Below, one piece after another: positions 1 to 6,648 of a stretch of DNA of 11,359 nucleotides. The position numbers and the translations under genes were made by a program. Position 1 is the first letter of the stretch. The number at the start of each line of letters is the position of its first letter. Below the pieces are notes generated by a model. The model ran no database searches. It was not told the origin of the DNA and worked only from the letters and a program-made list of their open reading frames with translations. The stretch comes from Puniceicoccaceae bacterium (GTDB taxonomy: Bacteria > Verrucomicrobiota > Verrucomicrobiae > Opitutales > Coraliomargaritaceae), in the NCBI GenBank assembly GCA_902516225.1, contig CABXXS010000028.1:1-11359 (forward strand), written 5' to 3'.

Positions 1-1
1 A

Positions 2-484
2 AATAACCGTAATGATGCATTCCCAGATGATGCTACTGAAACAGCCGATAGCGATTCAGATGGTGTCGGTGACAACGCTGATGCTCACCCTGGATACGAT
101 GATTCTGTACTCACAACTTACATTAATACATGGCTCACTGCTAATAACTACATAGTAGATGATGGCACTAGCGGAGGTATTTCTCAGGCAGCCTATGACG
201 CAGTTGTAGCAGAAAGGGATGCACGACCCACTCAAGCTTCGTATGACGCAGTTGTAGCAGAAAGAGATGCGCTGCCCACAGCGGCAGAGATACAGTCAAC
301 TTTCCTAGATGCAAGGTTAGGTTCTGTAGGGGTCTCTGTTTCAGGCGGAGAAGCTACTATTAGCCTACAAGTAGAGCAAAGTGACGACGACATGACAACT
401 TGGACTTCGCCATCAGAAGGTGCTGCTGATGTTGTTATTCCAGTAAGTGGTGACACTACCTTCTTCCGCGTAAGAGCTCAGTAG
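2..484 (+). CDS. Secreted modular repeat protein, C-terminal part only (5' end outside window)
   Basis: Partial gene: reading is open from the window edge to a stop at 482-484, about 160 residues. In order it encodes a calcium-binding DxDxDG-type segment (thrombospondin type 3-like, 'DSDSDGVGDNADAHPGYDD'), a linker, two 16-residue 'VVAERD' repeats (185-280), and a C-terminal beta-rich domain with 'LQVEQSDDDMTTW' and the ending F-F-R-V-R-A-Q. It aligns without gaps to the 3' end of the gene at 2643-5240, so the missing part was probably an N-terminal domain with a signal peptide. Three in-frame stops follow one another (TAG TAG TAA, 482-490); the paralogue has only the equivalent of the last. 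Likely a secreted, surface-attached protein; the exact function is unknown. Confidence 0.85.
   Translation, partial: NNRNDAFPDDATETADSDSDGVGDNADAHPGYDDSVLTTYINTWLTANNYIVDDGTSGGISQAAYDAVVAERDARPTQASYDAVVAERDALPTAAEIQSTFLDARLGSVGVSVSGGEATISLQVEQSDDDMTTWTSPSEGAADVVIPVSGDTTFFRVRAQ
185..280 (+). repeat. Tandem 48-bp repeat, 2 units, coding for 16-residue VVAERD repeat
   Basis: Units 185-232 and 233-280 encode QAAYDAVVAERDARPT and QASYDAVVAERDALPT. The pattern is alanine/charge-rich and probably helical, ending in Pro-Thr. It sits between the calcium-binding segment and the C-terminal domain, so it may be a rigid spacer. The same two-unit repeat occurs at 4941-5036 in the third array gene and is absent from the second. 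Confidence 0.8.
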
Positions 485-526
485 TAGTAATATCTTACTG
501 AACACTTAATAAGTAATTAGTTACTC

Positions 527-559
527 AAGGTCCAATCCGCTAATGCGGGTTGGGCCTTT
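527..559 (+). terminator. Intrinsic terminator of first array gene
   Basis: A 14-bp hairpin (527-540 with 545-558, two G-U pairs, TAAT loop) is followed by a T-rich run (TTTGTTTGT). It lies 37 bases past the last in-frame stop. Related hairpins follow the other two array genes at 2433-2467 and 5277-5309. Confidence 0.8.
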
Positions 560-788
560 GTTTGTACGGATATATCTTGGCCGTTCTACCAATCTCTACG
601 GAAGATTGTAGATGTGCTTGTAGTGCGTATTAAGCGGATAGGGGAGAAACTAAGGATTAATTTTGTGCTTTTTTACAGGAATATCATTTATTTGTCTTTA
701 ATAGATAATAATTTGCTTTCTTAGCTACACTATATTGTCATACTACGATTCATATCGTAAACAATTCATAACCAACCCTAAAGATTTA
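560..788 (+). promoter_or_regulatory. Leader/intergenic region before second array gene, no confident elements
   Basis: The stretch without a gene is 485-788, about 304 bases. Its first part holds the terminator at 527-559. The rest becomes strongly AT-rich from about 655. A promoter for the downstream gene is expected here because a terminator precedes it. I see AT-rich hexamers such as GATAAT at 704-709 but no -35 partner at normal spacing. No small ORF with a convincing start and no RNA structure was recognised. Confidence 0.3.
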
Positions 789-2399
789 ATGAATATTACC
801 CCAGTTATTAAGCTAGCCACTGTTTATATGGCATTTTCAATCTCTGCGTACGCCGTAGAGGTTTTCACAGTTACTACCAGTCCAACTTTTCCTACGCAAA
901 ATTCAGCTACTTTTCTGGGTAGCGATTACGATACCTACGGCACTACCGACTCAGGCAATGGTTCAGGATGGGGAAGTGGCATAACAGCTAATTTTAATGG
1001 TGTTACACCTTGGACGACTGAGGTTAACGGAATCACTAGAAATTGGATATCAGTCGTAAACCCAGGAGACCAATTTACTAGTTCGGGTGGCAACGCATCT
1101 ACCACAACCTATTATGGTCCGACATTTTATACGGGATTAAATCGTGATCAATATAAAGGCTCGGCTGGTGTAATACATAGTAGCGGTAATGGCTACAGAA
1201 TTCGCGTTAATAATATCACTGCCACTGACATAGAAAATAATGGTGGTAATGATATTAACTTTAAAGCTTTATTCTTATTCGATGCCGATTTATCTGTATT
1301 GGGAGAAAATGAAAATCTTAAGTTTAGTGCTACAGACACTATAGATGCTAGCTTTACTGTACCTAGAAATACTGGGCTAGGTACAACAACTTCAGTAAGT
1401 AGTATTAGTGTCGTGAGTGGAGGTACTTTCGATGGATCAGGTGAAGTCTCTATTGAATTCTCTGACCCAGACATGGAAGGTGGTGCAGCACCGACTGCTA
1501 CAGTCCTAATGAATAGTGAAAACACGGCGGTTGAAAGTGTTACTTTAGATACTGCGGGTACCGGTTACACAAGCGCTCCCACAGCAACATTTGCTGGAGG
1601 GGGAGTAAGTATTCAACCCTCTACTAATGTTACTTTAGTCACGGCTTCTCAAGGCGTCACAAACGGTAGGGCGTCTTCAGCTACATACCGTCCTATGATC
1701 AAAGCAGGGGATGAATACTATGCAGGTCCCGTCTATGCTGCAGATCTATCGGCAATAGAGTCAGCTGGTGTAAATTCTAGTGTATATAGCGTTTCCCAGG
1801 TAGCTGGTGGGGATACTGTATGGACTTTGATGCCTAGTATGGAAAGAACTAACAATGCTTTACAAACTCACTCTAGTCATCCGAAAAATTTGACTGTTAT
1901 CTCTGATGGGACTGAGACTTTAGTGACTGGTTCACAAATCAAAAATATTACTCAGGTGGGATTTATGCTCGAGACTAATGCTACTATTAATACTGGTGGC
2001 TACAATCTTGGTGTACGACAATTCTCCGCTAATGCAACACCAGCAACACCAGGTAGTGATGCAGATGGCGACGGCGTTGTTGATGCTGAAGATGTCCACC
2101 CTGGATTTAATGACTCAGCACTTACAACCTATCTAAATGACAATAACTACATTGTAGATGAAGGCTCGGGCGGAGGCGACGGCTCAGGTGGACTTAGCGA
2201 GCAAGATATCATTGACTTAAGAGCAGGTTCAACCTTGATCGATGCGTCTACTGGATCTGCAGCCATTACTATCCAATTGGAGCAAAGCACTGACATAACA
2301 GATCCCTCAGCATGGACCGACATGGGATCAGAAGGTCAAGCCACTGTGACAGTCCCTATGAGTGGAGATACTACTTTCTTCCGTGTAAGAGCTCAGTAA
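789..2399 (+). CDS. Secreted modular protein with unknown N-terminal domain, Ca-binding segment and conserved C-terminal domain
   Basis: The product has 536 residues. The frame is open from 735 with a TTG start, but the ATG at 789 is chosen because MNITPVIKLATVYMAFSISAYA is a good signal peptide and matches the MNIT start of the next gene. Domains: signal 1-22; an unknown, probably beta-sandwich domain 23-416 containing GNGYRIRVNNITAT, 'SATYRPMIKA', 'MERTNN' and 'NITQVGFMLETNA'; inside it a loop-inserted module at about 206-283 with 'GTGYTSAPTATFAGGG'; a DADGDGVVDAEDVHPGFND calcium-binding segment at about 424-442; a Gly/Ser-rich linker; and a C-terminal domain with 'LEQSTD ... AW' ending F-F-R-V-R-A-Q. 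It lacks the VVAERD repeats and the LamG-like domain of its neighbour. Probably exported and surface-bound, with a binding rather than catalytic role (inference). No Shine-Dalgarno is visible. Confidence 0.85.
   Translation: MNITPVIKLATVYMAFSISAYAVEVFTVTTSPTFPTQNSATFLGSDYDTYGTTDSGNGSGWGSGITANFNGVTPWTTEVNGITRNWISVVNPGDQFTSSGGNASTTTYYGPTFYTGLNRDQYKGSAGVIHSSGNGYRIRVNNITATDIENNGGNDINFKALFLFDADLSVLGENENLKFSATDTIDASFTVPRNTGLGTTTSVSSISVVSGGTFDGSGEVSIEFSDPDMEGGAAPTATVLMNSENTAVESVTLDTAGTGYTSAPTATFAGGGVSIQPSTNVTLVTASQGVTNGRASSATYRPMIKAGDEYYAGPVYAADLSAIESAGVNSSVYSVSQVAGGDTVWTLMPSMERTNNALQTHSSHPKNLTVISDGTETLVTGSQIKNITQVGFMLETNATINTGGYNLGVRQFSANATPATPGSDADGDGVVDAEDVHPGFNDSALTTYLNDNNYIVDEGSGGGDGSGGLSEQDIIDLRAGSTLIDASTGSAAITIQLEQSTDITDPSAWTDMGSEGQATVTVPMSGDTTFFRVRAQ
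1404..1637 (+). other. Inserted 'GTGYTSAPTATFAGGG' module in second array gene
   Basis: This encodes about 78 residues beginning 'ISVVSGGTFDGSG', with a central 'NTAVESVTLDTAGTGYTSAP' and ending after 'AGGG'. The flanking protein sequence ('VPRN' before, 'SATYRPM' after) is nearly continuous in the paralogue at 2643-5240, which has no module at this point. The related module in that paralogue is instead at 4146-4361 in another domain. The boundaries are approximate and were set by comparing the two proteins. Confidence 0.7.
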
Positions 2400-2432
2400 T
2401 AAATTTAGCACTTTTCTTGTACTTTGCTACAC

Positions 2433-2467
2433 AAGGTCCAGTTCGTTGTTACGGGTTGGACCTTTTT
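2433..2467 (+). terminator. Intrinsic terminator of second array gene
   Basis: A 13-bp hairpin (2433-2445 with 2452-2464, three G-U pairs, six-base loop) ends in a run of five T. It is homologous in sequence to the hairpins at 527-559 and 5277-5309, with an arm and loop that have drifted but still pair. Confidence 0.8.
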
Positions 2468-2572
2468 AATTAATAAAAGTTATCGTTATGGCTTTTTATT
2501 CCCTTATCTAAATTGATTTGCCGCATTAGGACGAAATATCGCCGTACTTTCTGTTAATTATAACATTTCTAA

Positions 2573-2605
2573 TTGACCCCCAACACCAGTAATTATTAAT
2601 ATAAT
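2573..2605 (+). promoter_or_regulatory. Possible sigma-70-type promoter before third array gene
   Basis: TTGACC at 2573-2578 is followed after 18 bases by TAATAT (2597-2602), overlapping a perfect TATAAT at 2600-2605, which would be 21 bases away. Transcription would start about 30 bases before the ATG at 2643. AT-rich DNA gives chance matches, so this is only a candidate. Confidence 0.35.
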
Positions 2606-2642
2606 TCGTTTTTAATTAAATTATACCCTGAACCCAATCATT

Positions 2643-5240
2643 ATGAATATTACCTCTATACTTAAGCTTACTACTGCTTTTGTGGCATTATCTTTGCATG
2701 CACATGCAGCAGAAATCGTCTCAGTTCAAACCAACACAGGCCTGTATCCTATTACAACTGCTGCTAATTTTACTGGTGGTGAATATGACATTTATGGTAC
2801 AACCGATACTGGCAATGGGAATGGTTGGGGCTCAGCAATTACAACCAATTTTGACGGCATTAATTCGGCCGTAAATCCTGGTGATCAATCTACAGCTGGT
2901 GCCAACACATCTACCTATTTTGGTCCAGCCTTCTACGCTGGTGTAAATCGTGATTCTTACCAAGCTTCTGGGGGCGTTCACAACTCTAATAATAATGGGT
3001 ATCGTATTCGCGTTAACAACATTACCGCTACTACTATTGGTACTGCTCAAGTTGGAACAGCAGCAGTCGGTGAGCCTGGTGATACTGATTATGTTCCTGC
3101 ATCAGAAGATTACACTCCAGCAACAGGAAATGGTGGAAACGATCTCAACATTAAAGCTGTATTTATGTTTGATGCTAACACCTCCTTACTCAGTTCGGCT
3201 AGCAACATTACAGGACAGTTTCAATTCTTAGAAGGAGATCAAATATCAGCGGTAGTAGCAATGCCCAACAATGCCGGTAATCGTACATCTCTTGCAACTT
3301 ACAGACCGGTAGTAAAAGCAGATGGTGAATATTATGTAGGTCCTCTTTATACTGTAGATCTAAGTGTCCTTAGTGGATCTAATTCATCTACTTTTAGCGT
3401 GGATACAGATGCTGGTGCATCGAATTGGATCTTAATGCCAAATATGGAAAGAACTAACAATTCAGTACAAACTAATCCTAGTCACCCGCAAAATTTGACT
3501 GTAGATACCTCTGAAAGCGCAACAACTGCAGTAGGCACGACTCTTACTAATATTACACAGGTTGGTTTCTTGCTAGAAACAAATGCAGTAGAAAGTAGTG
3601 CTGGCGGATACACACTTGGAGTTAGGAGCTTAAGTGCTCAGGCATCAATTGTAACAGCGACTGGCAAGTCAGTAGATCCCATCGAGTGGACTCAAGACTT
3701 TACATCTGAAGTACCCATTTTAGACGGCTTGGGAGGTCTCTCAGGAGAGACACATGCTTATAAATGGTCAAAGTCCGGAAACGGATTAACAGCAGACCCA
3801 GCTTCTAGTGTGTCTCAAGATACAGCCGAAGATCAGATAGTTCTAGAAGTAAACAATGCAGGATCTGCAGGTGCCGTTTACCTCAAAATGATCGGACCCG
3901 GTACGGAGAATAATAGGCGTGTCGCTCCAGTCTTCCATGAAACTACTTTTGAAATCGACTTTATTGATTTCAAGGGTGGTCAAGCGGATTTAACTCTTAG
4001 AACTCGTGGTCATGATGGGTATGTTCAAAGTACCATCGCCCAAACTGGCGTTATAAAGTATTCGACTTGGATGGCCAATTACCAACACACAAATTTCGAT
4101 AACTTCAGTGGACCGTCTAGCCTTAGAAACAATGCTAACAATCCTGGAATTGTTATAGTAGATGGAGGCACATTTGATTCAGCTAGTGCAGATCCTGTTA
4201 CCGTTACAATTTCCGGTGTCGCAGAGGGCACAGTTGTGATGAATGCAGAAGGCACTGCAGTTGAAAGTGTGACACTAACAAATTTTGGAAGTGGATACAC
4301 AGCTGATCCAACTGTAACTTTCTCAGGGGGAGGCATGACTGTAGCTCCAACAGTCAGCTTCAATTACGAAACAGGAAATACAAATAATCAAAATGTAGTT
4401 CAAGTTGCCCTCGGTGATACTGATGGAGATGGTATTACTGATAATTGGAACGTTTTTCAAAACGGTCAGACTTTGACCTACATCCAATCCTACAATAGCG
4501 TGGAGGACTCAATTAGCTACTACTTCAGCCTCGATGGTGCGGAACCTACATTCATAACTACTTTGACTGCAGCCGATCATTCTCCAGGAGGATATGGCTT
4601 CTTCGATGTTACCACTGGTAATAAGTGGGTACAGCCTCGTAATCAAGACGCAATATATATTCAATATCAGAAGTGGAATAATGCAGGTCCTCAAACAGCA
4701 AGAGTCGGCATTAACAGTATATCTGTTTCAACAAGCGACGACGACGGTGATAACGTAATTAATCGCAATGATGCATTCCCAGATGACGCTACTGAAACTG
4801 CAGATGCAGATGGTGACGGCGTAGGTGATAATAGCGACGCTCACCCTGGATACGATGATGCTGTATTTACACCTTACATTAATACATGGCTCACTGCTAA
4901 TAACTACATAGTAGATGATGGCACTAGCGGAGGTATTTCTCAGGCAGCCTATGACGCAGTCGTAGCAGAAAGGGATGCACGACCCACTCAGGAAGCCTAT
5001 GACTCAGTCGTAGCAGAAAGAGATGCGATTCCTACAGCAGCAGAGGTACAGTCGACTTTCCTAAGTGATAGGGTAGGTTCTGTAGGGGTCTCTGTTTCAG
5101 GCGGAGAAGCTACTATTAGCCTACAAGTGGAACAAAGCGATGATAACATGCAGACCTGGAGCTCTCCAGCAGAAGGCGCTACTACTGTAGACCTTCCAGT
5201 AAGTGGAGACGCTACCTTCTTGCGCGTAAGAGCACAGTAA
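2643..5240 (+). CDS. Large secreted modular protein: unknown N-terminal domain, LamG-like domain, TSP3-like Ca segment, VVAERD repeats, C-terminal domain
   Basis: The product has 865 residues from an ATG start. A signal peptide at about 1-22 ('ILKLTTAFVALSLHAHA') is followed by an unknown domain (23-335) shared with the preceding gene. It includes 'YRIRVNNITATT', 'LATYRPVVKADGEYYVGP', 'LMPNMERTNN' and 'NITQVGFLLETNA'. Residues 345-696 look like a LamG/concanavalin-type beta-sandwich ('FHETTFEIDFIDF', 'DGYVQSTIAQTG', 'ARVGINSISVS'). It is interrupted by the GSGYT module at about 502-573 and contains an internal DTDGDGITDNW calcium motif at 592-602. Then come calcium-binding DxDGDG repeats (699-739), two 16-residue VVAERD repeats (767-798), and a C-terminal domain (about 815-865) ending F-L-R-V-R-A-Q. 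A roughly 25-residue Pro/Asp-rich insertion (about 137-161) is absent from the paralogue. Likely a calcium-stabilised surface or glycan-binding protein; no catalytic signature was recognised. Confidence 0.88.
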   Translation: MNITSILKLTTAFVALSLHAHAAEIVSVQTNTGLYPITTAANFTGGEYDIYGTTDTGNGNGWGSAITTNFDGINSAVNPGDQSTAGANTSTYFGPAFYAGVNRDSYQASGGVHNSNNNGYRIRVNNITATTIGTAQVGTAAVGEPGDTDYVPASEDYTPATGNGGNDLNIKAVFMFDANTSLLSSASNITGQFQFLEGDQISAVVAMPNNAGNRTSLATYRPVVKADGEYYVGPLYTVDLSVLSGSNSSTFSVDTDAGASNWILMPNMERTNNSVQTNPSHPQNLTVDTSESATTAVGTTLTNITQVGFLLETNAVESSAGGYTLGVRSLSAQASIVTATGKSVDPIEWTQDFTSEVPILDGLGGLSGETHAYKWSKSGNGLTADPASSVSQDTAEDQIVLEVNNAGSAGAVYLKMIGPGTENNRRVAPVFHETTFEIDFIDFKGGQADLTLRTRGHDGYVQSTIAQTGVIKYSTWMANYQHTNFDNFSGPSSLRNNANNPGIVIVDGGTFDSASADPVTVTISGVAEGTVVMNAEGTAVESVTLTNFGSGYTADPTVTFSGGGMTVAPTVSFNYETGNTNNQNVVQVALGDTDGDGITDNWNVFQNGQTLTYIQSYNSVEDSISYYFSLDGAEPTFITTLTAADHSPGGYGFFDVTTGNKWVQPRNQDAIYIQYQKWNNAGPQTARVGINSISVSTSDDDGDNVINRNDAFPDDATETADADGDGVGDNSDAHPGYDDAVFTPYINTWLTANNYIVDDGTSGGISQAAYDAVVAERDARPTQEAYDSVVAERDAIPTAAEVQSTFLSDRVGSVGVSVSGGEATISLQVEQSDDNMQTWSSPAEGATTVDLPVSGDATFLRVRAQ
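4146..4361 (+). other. Inserted 'GSGYTADPTVTFSGGG' module in third array gene
   Basis: This encodes about 72 residues (502-573) with 'VDGGTFDSAS' near the start, 'GTAVESVTLTNFGSGYTADP' centrally and 'FSGGG' near the end. It matches the module at 1404-1637 in order and motifs. Here it interrupts the LamG-like domain between 'SSLRNN' and 'NQNVVQVAL', so the same module uses a different host domain. Boundaries are approximate. Confidence 0.7.
4941..5036 (+). repeat. Tandem 48-bp repeat, 2 units, coding for VVAERD repeat
   Basis: Units 4941-4988 and 4989-5036 encode QAAYDAVVAERDARPT and QEAYDSVVAERDAIPT. It corresponds to 185-280. It is probably a helical spacer between the calcium-binding segment and the C-terminal domain. 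Confidence 0.8.
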
Positions 5241-5276
5241 TATCTTAACTAACACTTCATGGGTAGTTAGCTACTC

Positions 5277-5309
5277 AAGATCCAATCCGCTACTGCGGGT
5301 TGGATCTTT
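5277..5309 (+). terminator. Intrinsic terminator of third array gene
   Basis: A 14-bp hairpin (5277-5290 with 5295-5308, one G-U pair, TACT loop) is followed by a short T-rich run. Compared with 527-559, a G-C pair has become A-T on both arms, which supports selection for pairing. It separates the array from the glycoside hydrolase gene. Confidence 0.78.
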
Positions 5310-5379
5310 GTTATATGGGCAACTAAATAGTTTTATTTACGTGGCTATCGATGTTATCTTTATACTTCAACATAATGTA

Positions 5380-6618
5380 ATGAAGTTACCACAATGGATA
5401 ATAGCTCTTTGCTTTTTAGGAATAAGCTCGCAGTTGTACCCTAATTCTTGGGGGAAGAATAACTTCGGCAGTCTCAAAGATAGTGCGTCCGCAGTATTTA
5501 ATGGGGAACCTGAAAAAGTATATGGCATTGGCTTTAGTAGCCAAAATGGCGCCTCGTTTAATCAGTATATTAATTCAAATCAGCGATTAAATGATGCTCT
5601 AAATAAAGTAGAAGAATTAGGCTATAATCTAATAAGAACCTGGGGCTATAATAGCTATTCGGTAAAAATTTATGATAATATAGTTGCGAATAATCGTACA
5701 ATAAAAGTCCAACAAGGTATTTGGCTAGAAACTTCTGATTTAAATACCTGCATCAGTATCGTCGACAATGCCCTTCAAGCTTTAGAGCCGTACAAGCACT
5801 TAGTTTTAGGAATTAGCCTTCTTAATGAAACAGAAGGCGCAGTGACAGCGCAGACTTTGGGCGCGTTAATTACCTACGCGAGATACAATTATCCTGATTA
5901 TTTGTATACCGCAAACTTCTTATCTGGAACTCTTAACAAGGAAGAATTCAGCGATGTCTTTACTAACTTAGACTATATAAACGTAAATGAATACGGAGGG
6001 TACTTTGGATTTGGAGGTAACCACTCAGTAGAAAATCAAATTAATCAAATCTCTGAAAAAAACTATTCTGCGGTTAGTGACGACAAACTAGTAGTCATTG
6101 GTGAGACTGGCTGGCAATCGTATCCGCGTAGTACTAATGAAGTCTTCGATAATAAACTAACTGCCGCTAATCTATGCGACTATTACTATAAAATATCTAA
6201 TATGATCTATAATGGGGAAACTAGATATGGATTCATGTTTTATTTCAATCTGAGCTCTGCTGGGTGGAAGAATAAGTCTAGTATAGGAGGTTATAATGAT
6301 GACGATTGGGGCTTGTTTTTAGAAGGTGGTGGCTCCTCTTTGGGCGCTCCGATTTGGAATGCAGAAACCGTATCTAGCGAATTACGTGGTAAATTAAATA
6401 ACGGTAACGTCGTCGCACTAACAACGCATTATCCGTCCATTCCCACATTAACGAAGGCAGGACACTTTTTCAATTTATCTTGGGTATATAATGATTATGT
6501 ATACCTACAGTCATCGACTGATTTAGAAACATGGACAACAATAGGCAATAGCAGTCCACACGTTGATACTGTTTCTAGTAAAAAGTTCTATAGAACAAAA
6601 GTTATGTTCGATAGATAA
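5380..6618 (+). CDS. Secreted clan GH-A glycoside hydrolase, GH17-like (candidate beta-1,3-glucanase)
   Basis: The product has 412 residues. The ATG at 5380 is chosen over the upstream TTG at 5308, which lies inside the terminator stem; the ATG gives a clean signal peptide (MKLPQWIIALCFLGISSQL). The (beta/alpha)8 pattern fits GH17: 'YGIGFSS' near 48, 'LGYNLIRTWG' near 80-89, 'IKVQQGIWLE', a putative acid/base Glu150 in 'ISLLNETEG', a putative nucleophile Glu242 in 'VVIGETGWQS' (close to the GH17 nucleophile signature), and late 'FMFYFN ... DDWGLF'. GH17 enzymes usually hydrolyse or transglycosylate beta-1,3-glucans such as laminarin; the substrate here is inferred. The C-terminus (about 373-412) carries 'YLQSSTDLETW' and 'KKFYRTK', like the tails of the array proteins. 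The beta-helix gene follows after 30 bp, suggesting one operon. An 'INVNEYGG' segment is unlike typical GH17, so another clan GH-A family remains possible. Confidence 0.65.
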   Translation: MKLPQWIIALCFLGISSQLYPNSWGKNNFGSLKDSASAVFNGEPEKVYGIGFSSQNGASFNQYINSNQRLNDALNKVEELGYNLIRTWGYNSYSVKIYDNIVANNRTIKVQQGIWLETSDLNTCISIVDNALQALEPYKHLVLGISLLNETEGAVTAQTLGALITYARYNYPDYLYTANFLSGTLNKEEFSDVFTNLDYINVNEYGGYFGFGGNHSVENQINQISEKNYSAVSDDKLVVIGETGWQSYPRSTNEVFDNKLTAANLCDYYYKISNMIYNGETRYGFMFYFNLSSAGWKNKSSIGGYNDDDWGLFLEGGGSSLGAPIWNAETVSSELRGKLNNGNVVALTTHYPSIPTLTKAGHFFNLSWVYNDYVYLQSSTDLETWTTIGNSSPHVDTVSSKKFYRTKVMFDR

Positions 6619-6648
6619 AGCGACAGGCGTAAATAATAATCATTTCAC

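Larger units (their letters stand above)
5..559 (+). repeat. Long direct repeat, copy A (pairs with 4761-5309)
   Basis: Positions 5-484 align with 4761-5240 at a constant offset of 4756 and no gaps. After a 6-base difference (two extra TAG codons at 482-487) the alignment continues at offset 4750 through the terminator to about 559. Two blocks are fully identical: 117-204 (88 bases) and 318-372 (55 bases). Similarity stops just after the terminator. This indicates duplication of a gene plus its terminator, or later gene conversion. The left end of the repeat lies beyond the window. Confidence 0.85.
4761..5309 (+). repeat. Long direct repeat, copy B (pairs with 5-559)
   Basis: This is the 3' end of the third array gene and its terminator, collinear with 5-559. 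Fully identical blocks are 4873-4960 (to 117-204) and 5074-5128 (to 318-372). The only length difference is the absence of two TAG codons at the stop. Confidence 0.85.

Noticed and set aside
527..559. Hairpins after array genes as integron attC sites (right arm fits GTTRRRY)
   Set aside because: The left arm is not RYYYAAC, the structures are short and perfectly paired with a following T run, and the genes are long single units with their own leaders. Terminator is the simpler reading.
735..788. TTG start extending the second array gene by 18 codons
   Set aside because: The extension would bury the signal peptide, while the ATG at 789 gives a normal signal peptide and matches the start of the paralogue at 2643.
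1193..1525. Minus-strand ORF inside the second array gene
   Set aside because: It is a shadow of the coding strand, with no recognisable domain or upstream signal.
2832..4694. Minus-strand and +frame ORFs inside the third array gene (such as 2832-3050, 2950-3231, 4079-4363, 4509-4694)
   Set aside because: They overlap a well-supported gene, give low-complexity translations and have no start context or family motif.
1..5309. CRISPR or transposon explanation for the repeats
   Set aside because: The repeats are coding, long and collinear with genes. There is no short regular repeat-spacer pattern, transposase or terminal inverted repeat.
5308..5379. TTG start extending the GH17-like gene by 24 codons
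   Set aside because: It starts inside the terminator stem of the preceding gene and adds a second hydrophobic stretch before the proper signal peptide at 5380.
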